64,000 bases of DNA, taken from NCBI GenBank assembly GCA_937959265.1, contig CALGMA010000019.1, forward strand, positions 207,481 to 271,480. The letters are read 5' to 3'. Of this stretch, positions 1-8,524 are shown piece by piece. Source of the stretch: an uncultured Anaerolineae bacterium (GTDB lineage: Bacteria > Chloroflexota > Anaerolineae > J036 > Brachytrichaceae). Numbering within the stretch: the stretch's first letter is position 1; every line of letters starts with the position of its first letter. The notes below the pieces were generated by a model. It did no database searches, was not told where the DNA came from, and was given only the letters and a program-made list of their open reading frames with translations. The translations under genes were made by a program, and so were the position numbers.

Positions 1-106
1 CAGCCGGTGCTGCGGGCGCGCACGCGGCCACCAGCAGAGATAGCGCGGCGAAAGTCGCCAGCGATGCAGCGATTCTCTTGGTAGGAATCAAACGTTGATT
101 GGACAT
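1..106 (-). CDS. Lipoprotein, 5' end only (probable binding protein)
   Basis: The first 35 codons of a minus-strand gene that leaves the window at base 1. The ATG is at 106-104 and is preceded by a good Shine-Dalgarno sequence (GAGGAGAAAG, about 114-123). The peptide has a basic start (MSNQRLIPTKR), a hydrophobic stretch and a lipobox LLVAAC followed by an Ala/Pro-rich linker, so it should be a lipid-anchored exported protein. In related genomes such an N-terminus usually belongs to an ABC solute-binding protein, but nothing beyond the signal peptide is visible and the substrate cannot be stated. Confidence 0.75.
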   Translation of the reverse strand, partial: MSNQRLIPTKRIAASLATFAALSLLVAACAPAAPA

Positions 107-454
107 TCGTAACTTTCTCCTCTTGGTCACAGAAACTCAACTTCCACAAGATGATGCAAGATCATCGCGACTTGCGATGAAGTGCGTAACGTGAGATAGG
201 CGCGGAGCGACGGGATGTCAAGACTGGGCTAATTCCACCTCCTCGTAGAAGAATTGATCGTGAAATTTGGCGCGCATCGGACGGTCCTCGACAGAGAGGG
301 GTGCCAATGCATGGCCTAATGTTGAGCGTGCAGTCTATCACAAACGCCCTGATGTGCACGCGGGCATGTGCGCTTGCATATTCGGAGTGTATCGCCTGCC
401 AGGGCAAAATGCCCCACAGTCTGTCGTCAAAGCGGGCGTGCTAGAATCTTATAA
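107..454. other. Divergent intergenic region
   Basis: This 348-nt stretch separates the minus-strand lipoprotein start from the plus-strand RodZ-like gene. Open frames cross it but they show no recognisable protein and no ribosome site. It must carry both promoters. The only element I can place is the -10-like TAGAAT at 442-447 for the plus-strand gene, plus the Shine-Dalgarno of the lipoprotein gene. No hairpin or repeat of note was seen. Confidence 0.5.
442..447 (+). promoter_or_regulatory. -10 box, probable leaderless promoter of the RodZ-like gene
   Basis: TAGAAT lies 7 nt before the ATG at 455, so transcription would begin at or next to the start codon. There is no Shine-Dalgarno sequence. 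The same spacing recurs before many genes in the window. No convincing -35 hexamer is seen. Confidence 0.5.
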
Positions 455-1576
455 ATGCCGTCTGAGTTGGCTCAGCGCATTTGTGATGCGCGCAATACCC
501 GCGGGATCACCCTCGATGAAGCCGAACGCGCCACCAAAATTCGGCGCAAGTATCTGGAGGCGATCGAAGCGGGTGACTTTGCGCAGCTTCCCGACGGCCC
601 GCCAGGGCGAGGCTTCGTCAAGAACTATGCACGCTATCTCGGTCTCGACCCCGAAGCTGCAATCAAGCTCTTCGAAGCAGAGGTGGGCGTGCCGGTGCTG
701 ATGTTGCGGGACCCCGCGCCACCCCCGCCGGTGCGTCATAAGCCGGTATCTCGATTGACTCAAGTCGCGTTGCCCGAGCCACGGGCAGCCGACGCAGCGA
801 ATGACCACGCCGTATCCGAGAGCGCGTTGGCGGAAGGCGTTCATGCTTCGTTGCAGCAAGCTGTTGTGCGCCGTGACGGTACTACGGGCAAGGCTATGGT
901 TATGACTGTCACTCGTCCCCTGCGCGCCAGTGGTTCTTCGTTTCGTCTGAAGAACATCCGCGGGCCGTTTGCCGAGTACGACCCGAACAAGATGAGTGCG
1001 CGTGGGCCGAAGCAGCCGTTCAGTGCCATGCCCCGGCCGTCGTGGATCGAGCGCTACTTGCCCTACGGGCTTGGTGCGCTTGCGATTGCTAGCGTCCTCG
1101 CCTTCTTCGTCCTTGTCGTCGCGCCGGCGACGAGAGAATGGATCAACTCGGTCCTCCCGCCCCAGACGCAAGCAGCGGTAGCCGACGAACCAGAGTTCGT
1201 GCCACAGGTGACGATCTTCGCGCCGCAACCGACGCGTGCGCCTGTGGCTGCCGATCAGCCCGCACCTGCCGCTGCGCCGCCGGCCAACGAAGCGGTCGAG
1301 CCGCCCGTGTCGGCTCAACCTGCCCCTATCGGCGGCTTGCAGCTCGCCCTCGACGCGCGCGAGCGCGCCTGGGTGCGGGTGAAGGTGGATGGCAATGTCG
1401 TGTTCGAGGGCATCCCACCCATCGGCCCTGGCATCCCCTTCAGCGCTAATCAGGATATCCAGGTCGAGACTGGCAATGCCGGCGCGTTCGATATCATCCT
1501 CAACAACGTTCGCCTCGGCCCTCTTGGCGCGCGCAACGAGACGGTGGTCAAGATGTGGAGCGCAGGCGGCCAATAG
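455..1576 (+). CDS. RodZ-like membrane protein with N-terminal HTH domain
   Basis: A 373-residue protein. Residues about 3-70 form a Cro/CI-type helix-turn-helix of the HTH_25 type (GITLDEAERATKIRRKYLEAIE, then a PGRGFVKNYARYLGLD motif). A long polar linker follows, one membrane segment at about 200-224, a Pro/Ala-rich extracytoplasmic stretch, and a C-terminal DUF4115-like beta domain (about 289-371). This is the layout of RodZ, which links MreB to the elongation machinery; mreB and mreC are in the same window at 52-54 kb. The HTH probably works in protein contact rather than DNA binding. The rimO gene follows 11 nt after its stop. Confidence 0.8.
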   Translation: MPSELAQRICDARNTRGITLDEAERATKIRRKYLEAIEAGDFAQLPDGPPGRGFVKNYARYLGLDPEAAIKLFEAEVGVPVLMLRDPAPPPPVRHKPVSRLTQVALPEPRAADAANDHAVSESALAEGVHASLQQAVVRRDGTTGKAMVMTVTRPLRASGSSFRLKNIRGPFAEYDPNKMSARGPKQPFSAMPRPSWIERYLPYGLGALAIASVLAFFVLVVAPATREWINSVLPPQTQAAVADEPEFVPQVTIFAPQPTRAPVAADQPAPAAAPPANEAVEPPVSAQPAPIGGLQLALDARERAWVRVKVDGNVVFEGIPPIGPGIPFSANQDIQVETGNAGAFDIILNNVRLGPLGARNETVVKMWSAGGQ

Positions 1577-1587
1577 GCATCCTCAAC

Positions 1588-2946
1588 GTGAAGAAGTCAT
1601 ACTATCTGCTGTCGCTCGGCTGTGCCAAGAACACCGTGGACTCGGACAGCATCGCCCAATTGCTCAATGCGTCCGGCTATCGCGGCGTCGAAGACGCGCG
1701 CCGGGCAGATGTGCTGATCGTCAACACCTGCGGCTTCATCGGCCCTGCGCGCGAAGAGTCGGTTCGCCACTTGCGCGAACTCGCCGAACGCAAACGGCGT
1801 GGCCAACTGCTGATTGCCGCCGGTTGTCTGGCGCAGTTGTGGGGGTCCAAGTTGGCCGAAGCCGTGCCGGGGCTGGACGGCGTGATCGGCACGCGCCGCT
1901 GGATGGACATCGTCGCATTCATCGAACGCCTGCGCGGTCGTGCCTGGCCCGAGCCCTTATTCCACCTGCCGGACGAGGCGATGACTGTCGGCGACGACGA
2001 GCGGGGTGCGCTTCGTGCGGCCCGGCAAGGCGCGAGCGCATACCTCAAAATCGCCGATGGTTGTCGCCGCCCCTGCGCCTTCTGCACCATCCCGGCGATC
2101 AAAGGCACGATGAAGTCCCGCCCGCCGGCGCTGATTGTGGACGAGGCCTGTCATCTGGCACAACGCGGCGTGCGCGAGTTGATCTTGATCGCGCAAGACC
2201 TGACCGATTACGGCAACGACATCGGCCTGCGCGATGGCCTGGCACACCTGATCACCGACATCACCTGCGCCGCGCCACAGCTCGACTGGGTGCGGCTGAT
2301 GTACGCTTATCCCGGCGCCGTCACCGATCACCTCATCGAAGTGATGGCTACGAACGACAAGGTGGTGAAGTACTTGGACATCCCGTTGCAGCACGCACAT
2401 CCGGACACCCTGCGCCGTATGCGCCGGCCGAGCAACATCGAGTGGGTCTATCGGACGATCGGTAAGATGCGCGCCGCTATCCCTGGCCTGGCCGTGCGCA
2501 CCACCTTCATCGTCGGCTTCCCCGGCGAGACCGACGCCGAGTTCGACGCGCTGGTGCAATTTATCGAGGAGATGCAATTCGACCGCGTCGGCGTCTTTAC
2601 CTACTCCTTCGAAGCCAACACCCCCAGCGGCCGGATGCCCAACCAGGTGCCTGCCGACGTAGCCGAGGCGCGCCGCGATGCGCTGATGCGCCGGCAACAG
2701 CAGATCTCGCTGGTCAAAAACCAGCGTTTCGTCGGCGCGACGCTCACCGCGCTGATCGAGGGCAACGACCCGGAACAGGCAATCAGCGTTGGTCGCACCT
2801 ACCGCGATGCGCCGGAAGTAGACGGGCTGGTGATCATCGAGGGTACGTTACCCGCAGGCGAGATGGTGCCTGTCAAGATCACCGGCGCACTGGAATACGA
2901 TCTGACAGGCACGGTGCTTCAAGCGCAGCCGACGATCGTGCTGTGA
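1588..2946 (+). CDS. rimO: Ribosomal protein S12 methylthiotransferase RimO
   Basis: A 452-residue radical SAM enzyme that adds a methylthio group to the conserved Asp of ribosomal protein S12. The N-terminal MTTase domain carries the cluster cysteines in LGCAKN, NTCGF and AAGCLA. The radical SAM site is CRRPCAFC (Cx3Cx2C) near residue 157, and a TRAM-like domain ends the protein (about 390-450). The N-terminus SLGCAKNTVDSD favours RimO over MiaB. I chose the GTG at 1588, just after the upstream stop, because the longer frame would overlap the RodZ-like gene with non-conserved residues. It is probably cotranscribed with that gene. Confidence 0.93.
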   Translation: MKKSYYLLSLGCAKNTVDSDSIAQLLNASGYRGVEDARRADVLIVNTCGFIGPAREESVRHLRELAERKRRGQLLIAAGCLAQLWGSKLAEAVPGLDGVIGTRRWMDIVAFIERLRGRAWPEPLFHLPDEAMTVGDDERGALRAARQGASAYLKIADGCRRPCAFCTIPAIKGTMKSRPPALIVDEACHLAQRGVRELILIAQDLTDYGNDIGLRDGLAHLITDITCAAPQLDWVRLMYAYPGAVTDHLIEVMATNDKVVKYLDIPLQHAHPDTLRRMRRPSNIEWVYRTIGKMRAAIPGLAVRTTFIVGFPGETDAEFDALVQFIEEMQFDRVGVFTYSFEANTPSGRMPNQVPADVAEARRDALMRRQQQISLVKNQRFVGATLTALIEGNDPEQAISVGRTYRDAPEVDGLVIIEGTLPAGEMVPVKITGALEYDLTGTVLQAQPTIVL

Positions 2947-2978
2947 GTCGGGAACGCGCTCTGCGGCGTGCCTGGCAG

Positions 2979-3626
2979 CTACACCAGCTTCTGCTTGACC
3001 GCCAACGCGACAGCCTCGGTGCGGTTGTTCACGTACAGCTTCGAGAGGATGCTGCTGACGTGGAACTTGACGGTGGATTGGCTGACGTAGAGTTTGGAAG
3101 CGATATCGTGATTGCTCAGCCCTTGCACCATCAAGGCGAGCACCTCGCGTTCGCGCTCGGTCAAGTCGCTGCCTACGGCCGGCGGTTGGGTCGTCGCGTG
3201 AATGAGTGCCTGAGTCGCCTCCGGCGCGAGCGTCGGTCGGCCAGCATGCGCGGCGCGGATGGCGCTGGCCAGCTCGTCTGCGGAGACGTTCTTGAGCAAG
3301 TAACCGATTGCGCCGGCGCGCAGCGCGCCTTGCACTAACTCATCTTCCTTGAAGCTGGTGAGCACGACGACCTGCACGTTCGGGTTCTGCTCACGGATAA
3401 TTCGTGTCGCCGCAGCACCATCCATCTCCGGCATCACCAGATCCATCAACACCACGTCAGGCTTCAAGCGCGCACACATCCGCACTGCTTCTGTGCCGTT
3501 GGATGCCTCGCCGGCAAGTTCGAGGTCGTCGTAGACAGACAACAATGCTTTCAGCCCGCTGCGCACCATCGGGTGGTCGTCAACGATCAAAACTCGGATC
3601 ATCTTCTCGTCGCTACTCACGCTCAT
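2979..3626 (-). CDS. NarL/FixJ-type response regulator
   Basis: About 215 residues: a receiver domain (IRVLIVDDHPMVRSG, phospho-acceptor Asp in VVLMDLVMPEMDG, Lys in YLLKNVS) and a C-terminal LuxR-type helix-turn-helix (LTEREREVLALMVQGLSNHDIA). It lies 43 nt downstream of a NarX-like sensor kinase on the same strand and should be its DNA-binding partner. The start is uncertain. The ATG at 3626 is used here, but ATG 3602 gives the typical family N-terminus MIRVLIVDD. A TACAAT box directly before 3626 would make any internal transcript start just after that ATG, which favours 3602 for such a transcript. Confidence 0.88.
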   Translation of the reverse strand: MSVSSDEKMIRVLIVDDHPMVRSGLKALLSVYDDLELAGEASNGTEAVRMCARLKPDVVLMDLVMPEMDGAAATRIIREQNPNVQVVVLTSFKEDELVQGALRAGAIGYLLKNVSADELASAIRAAHAGRPTLAPEATQALIHATTQPPAVGSDLTEREREVLALMVQGLSNHDIASKLYVSQSTVKFHVSSILSKLYVNNRTEAVALAVKQKLV

Positions 3627-3669
3627 ATTGTACGAAAACTGCTGATTACCGCAGTTTGCACACTTACGC

Positions 3670-4707
3670 TCAATTCCCCAGTTCAACCTGAACGGTCGTC
3701 CCCGCGCCGACTTCACTGTGGATTGTCAGGCGCGCGCCGATCGCCGCAGCGCGTTCGTTCATGATGTCCAGGCCGATATGGGTGGGCTTGCTGATCTTCG
3801 TATCGAAGCCGCAGCCGTCGTCGGCGATCACAAGCGCCACTTTGCTGTTCGAGGCGCCGTCGCTCGACCGCACGCGCAACACAACGCGCGCATGAGCGGC
3901 GTTGCTGTGTTTGGCGACGTTGTTCAGCGCTTCCTGCGCGATGCGGTAGAGCGAGACTTTCACATCGGGCGACAGCTCGGGGTTGCCCTCGATTTGCACG
4001 TCCACCTCCACGCCCGAGCGGCTGTTGATCGAAGCGGCAAGCTGGCGCAACAGGTCGCCGAGGTTGGCCTCCATCAGCGCGGACGGGCGCAGCTCCAGCA
4101 GCAGCGTGCGCATCTCAGCCAGCGCGCCTCGGCTGAGATGGCGCAGCTCGTTCAAGCGGCGACGCCCTTCTTCCGGGTTGCGTTCCCAGATGCGCGGCAG
4201 CACATCGGCGATCACGCTGACCGAGAACAGCGTTTGGGTAACGGCGTCGTGCAGGTCGCGCGCCAATCGGCTGCGTTCTGCGGCAACAGCCGCCTGCTGG
4301 GCACGCACGCGCAGTTCGTCTTCCGCGCGTTGCCGTTGCGTGATGTCACGCATGACGACGACGAACAATTGCTCACCATCGCGGTTCAGCTTGGCGATGG
4401 CGGCCTCGGCAGGGAACTCCCGGCCCTCCTTATGCCGCGCGTAGATCGGTCGCCGTTCGCTCATCGGCCGTGACGCGACTGGCGAAGCAGCAAATTCATC
4501 GAAGTGCCGGCGGTGAACTGCGACGAATCGGTCGGGCAGCAAGATGTCCAGCGGCTGTCCGAGCACCTCCTCGGGGGTGTAGCCGAAGATGGCCTCGGCA
4601 CCCTTGTTGAAGAACAGGATGCGCTGCTCGCCATCGAATGCAATAACGGCATCTACGATGACGTGGAACAGGTCGGCAAGGTTCAGCGCTGTGGAAGAGA
4701 GCGTCAT
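3670..4707 (-). CDS. PAS-domain sensor histidine kinase, NarX/HisKA_3 type
   Basis: A 345-residue soluble kinase. A PAS domain occupies about 10-115 (VIDAVIAFDGEQRILFFNKG, EEVLGQPLDILLPDRF). A HisKA_3 dimerisation helix follows with the phospho-accepting His in ARDLHDAVTQTLFS. The C-terminal HATPase_c domain has EALNNVAKHS, DDGCGF and HIGLDIMNERA. There are no membrane segments, so the signal is cytoplasmic, probably sensed by the PAS domain. Its start overlaps the stop of the upstream receiver gene by 4 nt, and the NarL-type regulator follows, making a three-gene signalling operon. Confidence 0.9.
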   Translation of the reverse strand: MTLSSTALNLADLFHVIVDAVIAFDGEQRILFFNKGAEAIFGYTPEEVLGQPLDILLPDRFVAVHRRHFDEFAASPVASRPMSERRPIYARHKEGREFPAEAAIAKLNRDGEQLFVVVMRDITQRQRAEDELRVRAQQAAVAAERSRLARDLHDAVTQTLFSVSVIADVLPRIWERNPEEGRRRLNELRHLSRGALAEMRTLLLELRPSALMEANLGDLLRQLAASINSRSGVEVDVQIEGNPELSPDVKVSLYRIAQEALNNVAKHSNAAHARVVLRVRSSDGASNSKVALVIADDGCGFDTKISKPTHIGLDIMNERAAAIGARLTIHSEVGAGTTVQVELGN

Positions 4708-5087
4708 ACTTTGTTGTGCACAAAGTATAAAGCCCTCAAAATGCCGTCCGGCGGCTCCGACTTGCTGATAAAGCCATCCACGCCCTCGGCCAGGGCGGAT
4801 TTACGCGCTTCCGGCGCGCCGCTCAGCGCGATGATCTTGAGATGTGGGTCCAGCAGGCGCAGCGCAGCGAGCTTGTGGGCTTCGGGCAGTCCGGGGAGTT
4901 CCCAGTCCAGCAACACGATCTGCGGATAGGTCTTGAGGATGCTGTGCAGCAGCTCGTCGGCTGCACCGGCCTCGCCCACCACAAAAAAGCCCAGCTCTTG
5001 CTCGATCAGCAGGCGCAGCGCGGAGCGGACCTTCTCCTGGTCATCCGCCAGCAAGACGCGCACGGGTTCGGCGACCAAACCGGACAT
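4704..5087 (-). CDS. Stand-alone receiver domain protein
   Basis: A 127-residue single receiver domain with no output domain. The acidic pair is in VRVLLADDQEK, the phospho-acceptor Asp in IVLLDWELPG, and the conserved Lys in FISKSEPP. It is the first gene of an operon with the PAS kinase (4-nt overlap) and the NarL-type regulator. It may act as a phosphate sink or an intermediate for the same kinase; that is inference from its position. A TAGACT -10-like box lies 10 nt before the ATG. Confidence 0.85.
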   Translation of the reverse strand: MSGLVAEPVRVLLADDQEKVRSALRLLIEQELGFFVVGEAGAADELLHSILKTYPQIVLLDWELPGLPEAHKLAALRLLDPHLKIIALSGAPEARKSALAEGVDGFISKSEPPDGILRALYFVHNKV

Positions 5088-5097
5088 TGCGCTACGT

Positions 5098-5103
5098 AGT
5101 CTA
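5098..5103 (-). promoter_or_regulatory. -10-like box of the receiver-kinase-regulator operon
   Basis: TAGACT on the minus strand, 10 nt before the ATG at 5087. It would give a leader of only a few nucleotides. No Shine-Dalgarno is present, in keeping with the other start sites of this kind in the window. Confidence 0.35.
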
Positions 5104-5252
5104 GGCGTGTGTACGTCTGGGTGCGTCTGTCCCTTGGTTAGTTGGCGAACTGGCCATTCGACCAGTCGCCATTTCCCCGCATCGCCGGGTGCCGGGCGAT
5201 AAGAGGCTGGCTACACTACAGCCCAGCAAGCATCCTCCCCTCCTCTCGTGAC

Positions 5253-5288
5253 GATCGGACGCCGCTCATTGCGAAGCGGCGTCCGATC
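5253..5288 (-). terminator. Hairpin downstream of fabH
   Basis: A perfect 14-bp inverted repeat (GATCGGACGCCGCT and its complement) around an 8-nt loop. It starts 11 nt beyond the fabH stop codon and lies between fabH and the divergently located upstream region of the receiver gene. No T-run follows on the minus strand, so it may stabilise the 3' end or need a factor to terminate. Confidence 0.6.
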
Positions 5289-5299
5289 TTTCCGAAGCG

Positions 5300-6559
5300 T
5301 CAGTCGCTGTTGTTGCTCCCCGCAGGGCTGGTTTCGACCTGAGTCGAGCCGTTCATTGTGGTCGTTTCCGGCTTCGAGGCAGGGGTAGGTGTGGGTTCAC
5401 GTCCATTCGTGACCTTGCCCGGCAGTTCGCGCGGCGGTGGATGGAGCGTGGAATCTAGTGTGCCGAAGATGCGGTCCTCGACGCGCCGGAACAGGCGCAG
5501 AGCGCGCGAGCGCACGCCGGCTACTCCGTAGCCGATGCGGTGAATCGTCTTTTGTGAGCGGCGCGACGGACGTGGTTCGCTCCACTCCATAGCTGCTGCC
5601 GCCCAGGTCAATCCTGCGCCGAATCCGACCATGACGACGCGATCCTTAGGGCGCAGCACGCCGCTCTCTGCCGCTTCGGCCAGCGCAATCGGTATCGAGG
5701 CAGCGCTGGTGTTGCCGTAGCGCGCGATATTGCAGTAGAACTTGTCCAGCGGCACGCCGAGTGACTTGGCCGCCAGCTCGATGATGCGCAAGTTTGCCTG
5801 ATGAGGCACGAAGATGTCCACCTGATCGGTCGTCCATCCGGCTTTGTAGATCACCTCACGCGTGGCCCGGTCCATCACGCGGGTGGCAAAGCGAAAGACC
5901 TCCCGCCCGTTCATCTGGATGGTGTGCAGGTTGCATGCCAGCGCCTCGGCCGTAAGCGGATGTTTACTGCCGCCGGCCGGGACGATGAGCATCTCGCTCC
6001 CCGAACCGTCGGCGCGCAGCAGCGTGGAGAGGACGCCGCCGGGCTGGTCGCTGCTTTGCAGCACCACTGCGCCGGCGCCGTCGCCGAACAGCACGCAGGT
6101 ATTGCGATCCTTCCAGTTCACGATGCGCGAGAGCGTCTCTGAGCCAATCACCAGAACCGTGTTCGCGCTACCTGCCTTGATCGCGTCGGCGCCCATGCTC
6201 AGGCCGTAGACGAAACCGGAGCAGGCCGCGCTCAGGTCGAATGCGCCAGCGCGGGTCGCGCCGAGCGCATCTTGAACGAGGCAGGCTGTTGACGGGAAGA
6301 GATGTTCCGGTGTCGTTGTCGCCACGATGATCAGGTCGAGCTGGCTGCTGCTCACGCCGGATACGTCCAGGGCCTCGATGGCTGCAGCGATGCCCATGCT
6401 GGCCGTGGTTTCGTTTGGGCCGGCAATGCGTCGCTCGGCGATGCCGGTGCGGTCGCGGATCCAGCCGTCCGACGTCTCGACCATCTGCGCGAGCTCATCA
6501 TTGGTCAGGACGCGCTGGGGCACATATCTGCCCCAGCCGGTAATGTGCGCATATCTCAT
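5300..6559 (-). CDS. fabH: 3-oxoacyl-ACP synthase III with C-terminal extension
   Basis: A 419-residue ketosynthase that condenses an acyl-CoA starter with malonyl-ACP to begin fatty acid synthesis. The catalytic triad is visible: Cys in LSAACSGFVYG, His in VPHQANLRI and Asn in GNTSAASIP. The N-terminus (MRYAHITGWGRYVPQRVLTN, ETSDGWIRDRTGI) is typical. The family core ends near residue 330 (GFGAGLTWAAAAMEW). About 90 further residues form a basic, then Pro/Thr/Ser-rich tail not found in standard FabH. It is downstream of fabF, 57 nt away on the same strand. Confidence 0.93.
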   Translation of the reverse strand: MRYAHITGWGRYVPQRVLTNDELAQMVETSDGWIRDRTGIAERRIAGPNETTASMGIAAAIEALDVSGVSSSQLDLIIVATTTPEHLFPSTACLVQDALGATRAGAFDLSAACSGFVYGLSMGADAIKAGSANTVLVIGSETLSRIVNWKDRNTCVLFGDGAGAVVLQSSDQPGGVLSTLLRADGSGSEMLIVPAGGSKHPLTAEALACNLHTIQMNGREVFRFATRVMDRATREVIYKAGWTTDQVDIFVPHQANLRIIELAAKSLGVPLDKFYCNIARYGNTSAASIPIALAEAAESGVLRPKDRVVMVGFGAGLTWAAAAMEWSEPRPSRRSQKTIHRIGYGVAGVRSRALRLFRRVEDRIFGTLDSTLHPPPRELPGKVTNGREPTPTPASKPETTTMNGSTQVETSPAGSNNSD

Positions 6560-6616
6560 CTTAGATATCGGCAGCTGGACGTGCCGGAGTTGCGGCGTCC
6601 GGCTGCGCAGTGATCG

Positions 6617-7891
6617 TCAATCGTTGAACTCGGAAAGGATGATGCACCCGTTGTGGCCGCCGAAGCCGAACGAGTTCGACATTGCAGTTCGGACGGGTTT
6701 GTGGACAGCAGCGTTCGGCGTGTAGTTCAAGTCGCATTCCGGGTCGGGATGCACGTAGTTGATGGTGGGCGGAACGATGTCATCGTTGATGGCCTTGACG
6801 CAGATTACCGACTCAATCGCGCCGACGGCGCCGAACGAGTGCCCGGTCATGGACTTGGTAGAGCTGATGTGCAGGTCATAGGCTGTCTCTCCGAACACAT
6901 CTTTGATCGCGCGCGTTTCATTCACATCGTTCAGCGGTGTGCTCGTGCCGTGCGCATTCAGATAGTCAATCTGGCTGGGCTGCAAGTTGGCCTGTTTCAG
7001 CGCTATGCGCATCGCCATCGCCGGCCCACGCGTGTCGGGCGCAGTGATGTGGAAGGCATCGTCGGTGCAGCCATAGCCGAGTATTTCGGCATAGATGTGC
7101 GCGCCGCGCGCCCGCGCATGGTCGAGCGATTCGATCACCAGCATGGCTGCGCCTTCGCCGGTGACGAAGCCGTTGCGCGTCTTGTCGAATGGCCGGCTGG
7201 CGCGCTCCGGCTCATCATTGTACGAGGAAAGCGCGCCCATGTTGTTGAAGGCGGACATCGAGAACGGGTTGATCGGCGTCTCACAACCACCCGTGACGGC
7301 CGCCTTAGCACGGCCGGCGCGAATCATCTCGAACGCCTCGCCCAGGGCGTTGACGCCGCTGGCGCACGCCGTCACGATGCACAAGTTCGGGCCACGAATG
7401 CCGAAGTGAATGGCGATCTGGCCAGTGGCCGTGTCGGGCAACATCATCGGCACGGCGAACGGGCTGATGCGCCGGTGGCCCTTCGTCATCATGACTTGAT
7501 GCTCGTTGAGCAGCGTCGTGACGCCGCCGATGCCACTGCCGACGACGACGGCGACGTCGTGGGTGTTATCTTCGGTGATGGTGAGCCTGGCATCCTCGAG
7601 CGCCTGCTTGGCCGCAACGAGCGCAAGCTGCGAGACGCGATCCAGCCGGCGCGCATCCTTGGCGCCGAAGTGCGCGGCGGGATCGAAGTTCTTGACCTCG
7701 GCGGCGATGTGCACATCAATCTGGCTGTGGTCGAACAGGGTGATGTAGCTGATGCCGGGCGTGCCTGCCACGATAGCGTCCCAGGTCGTTCGTACGTCGT
7801 GCCCTAAAGGTGTGATTGCGCCCATGCCGGTGATGACGACGCGCGGCATGGACCGGGAATAATGGTTGTTGCTGATCACTGCTTGCTCCAT
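6617..7891 (-). CDS. fabF: 3-oxoacyl-ACP synthase II
   Basis: A 424-residue elongating ketosynthase. The active-site Cys is in VTACASGVNALGEAF, and the two catalytic His in NAHGTSTPLND and KSMTGHSFGAVGA. The C-terminus MSNSFGFGGHNG is characteristic. The start is unsure: family members usually begin near MPRVVITGMGA (7849), and the 14 residues before it are not conserved, but neither ATG has a good ribosome site. It sits upstream of fabH in a two-gene fatty acid operon; no acyl carrier protein gene is nearby. Confidence 0.93.
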   Translation of the reverse strand: MEQAVISNNHYSRSMPRVVITGMGAITPLGHDVRTTWDAIVAGTPGISYITLFDHSQIDVHIAAEVKNFDPAAHFGAKDARRLDRVSQLALVAAKQALEDARLTITEDNTHDVAVVVGSGIGGVTTLLNEHQVMMTKGHRRISPFAVPMMLPDTATGQIAIHFGIRGPNLCIVTACASGVNALGEAFEMIRAGRAKAAVTGGCETPINPFSMSAFNNMGALSSYNDEPERASRPFDKTRNGFVTGEGAAMLVIESLDHARARGAHIYAEILGYGCTDDAFHITAPDTRGPAMAMRIALKQANLQPSQIDYLNAHGTSTPLNDVNETRAIKDVFGETAYDLHISSTKSMTGHSFGAVGAIESVICVKAINDDIVPPTINYVHPDPECDLNYTPNAAVHKPVRTAMSNSFGFGGHNGCIILSEFND

Positions 7892-8043
7892 TTAGCGTTG
7901 CCTGAGAAGATTCCGTTGGAATCACGAAGGCGACGGTCTGACCCACAGGGGGCTTGACCGTCCACGAACTGGTCGTGTGCGGCGTGATCAGGCTATCGAA
8001 GGAAACACCTGACGCCGCATGAGGTTGCGGAGCGAGACAGTGA

Positions 8044-8406
8044 TCAGGGCGCACGAGGGACGGCAGCCGGCCCGGGCCACGCGCTCTTCATGCACGAAGG
8101 AATGAAGCCGATCACGCGGTCGAGCTTAGCCGTTTCGGGAATGAAATCTGCCGAGGGCAGCGCCTGGCAGCCGAGCTGCTCATGACACAACACAATGAGT
8201 GCCTTGAACTCCAACTGTAGATCCAGCCGCGGCACCTGCAGAAAGTGCCGGCCGTCTTCGAGCAGTTCATTTACCGTGCTGGCAGCGATCAGGGCGCAGA
8301 GCATGGCGTAGGCAAAGCACATCGAAACATACAAGCCGATTGGTCCGGTTGTGATGTCTCGTTTGATTCGCTCCAAGTCCAGGAGTCGCTCGCCGAATAG
8401 CACCAT
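8044..8406 (-). CDS. Hypothetical protein, 120 residues
   Basis: I do not recognise a family. From ATG 8406 the protein begins MVLFGERLLDLERIKRDI, is rich in Leu and Ala, and contains several cysteines but no clear signal peptide. A hydrophobic stretch (YVSMCFAYAMLCALIAA) might be one membrane helix or a buried helix. Support for its being real is modest: a TACAAT -10-like box lies 10 nt before the ATG, the composition looks like protein, and no competing gene covers it. It is upstream of fabF on the same strand with a 152-nt gap that holds nothing I can identify. Confidence 0.5.
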   Translation of the reverse strand: MVLFGERLLDLERIKRDITTGPIGLYVSMCFAYAMLCALIAASTVNELLEDGRHFLQVPRLDLQLEFKALIVLCHEQLGCQALPSADFIPETAKLDRVIGFIPSCMKSAWPGPAAVPRAP

Positions 8407-8416
8407 GCAGAGTTGA

Positions 8417-8422
8417 ATTGTA
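8417..8422 (-). promoter_or_regulatory. -10-like box before the hypothetical gene
   Basis: TACAAT on the minus strand, 10 nt before the ATG at 8406. It supports that start and hence the reality of the gene. Confidence 0.35.
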
Positions 8423-8510
8423 CCGCAGGCTGACTCAGGGTGCTTTCGCGGTAGAAGCAAAACATCACACAGTCAAGCGCAGGCGCCGTTCTGTGCCTGT
8501 GGCGCTGCGC

Positions 8511-8516
8511 TATAGT
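8511..8516 (+). promoter_or_regulatory. -10 box, probable leaderless promoter of sufE
   Basis: TATAGT ends 8 nt before the ATG at 8525, which has no Shine-Dalgarno. A transcript would begin close to the start codon. Confidence 0.5.
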
Positions 8517-8524
8517 ACCGGTTT

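Noticed and set aside
6653..7807. A 384-codon open frame on the plus strand
   Set aside because: It is fully antisense to fabF, whose catalytic motifs are intact, and its composition is typical of antisense frames.
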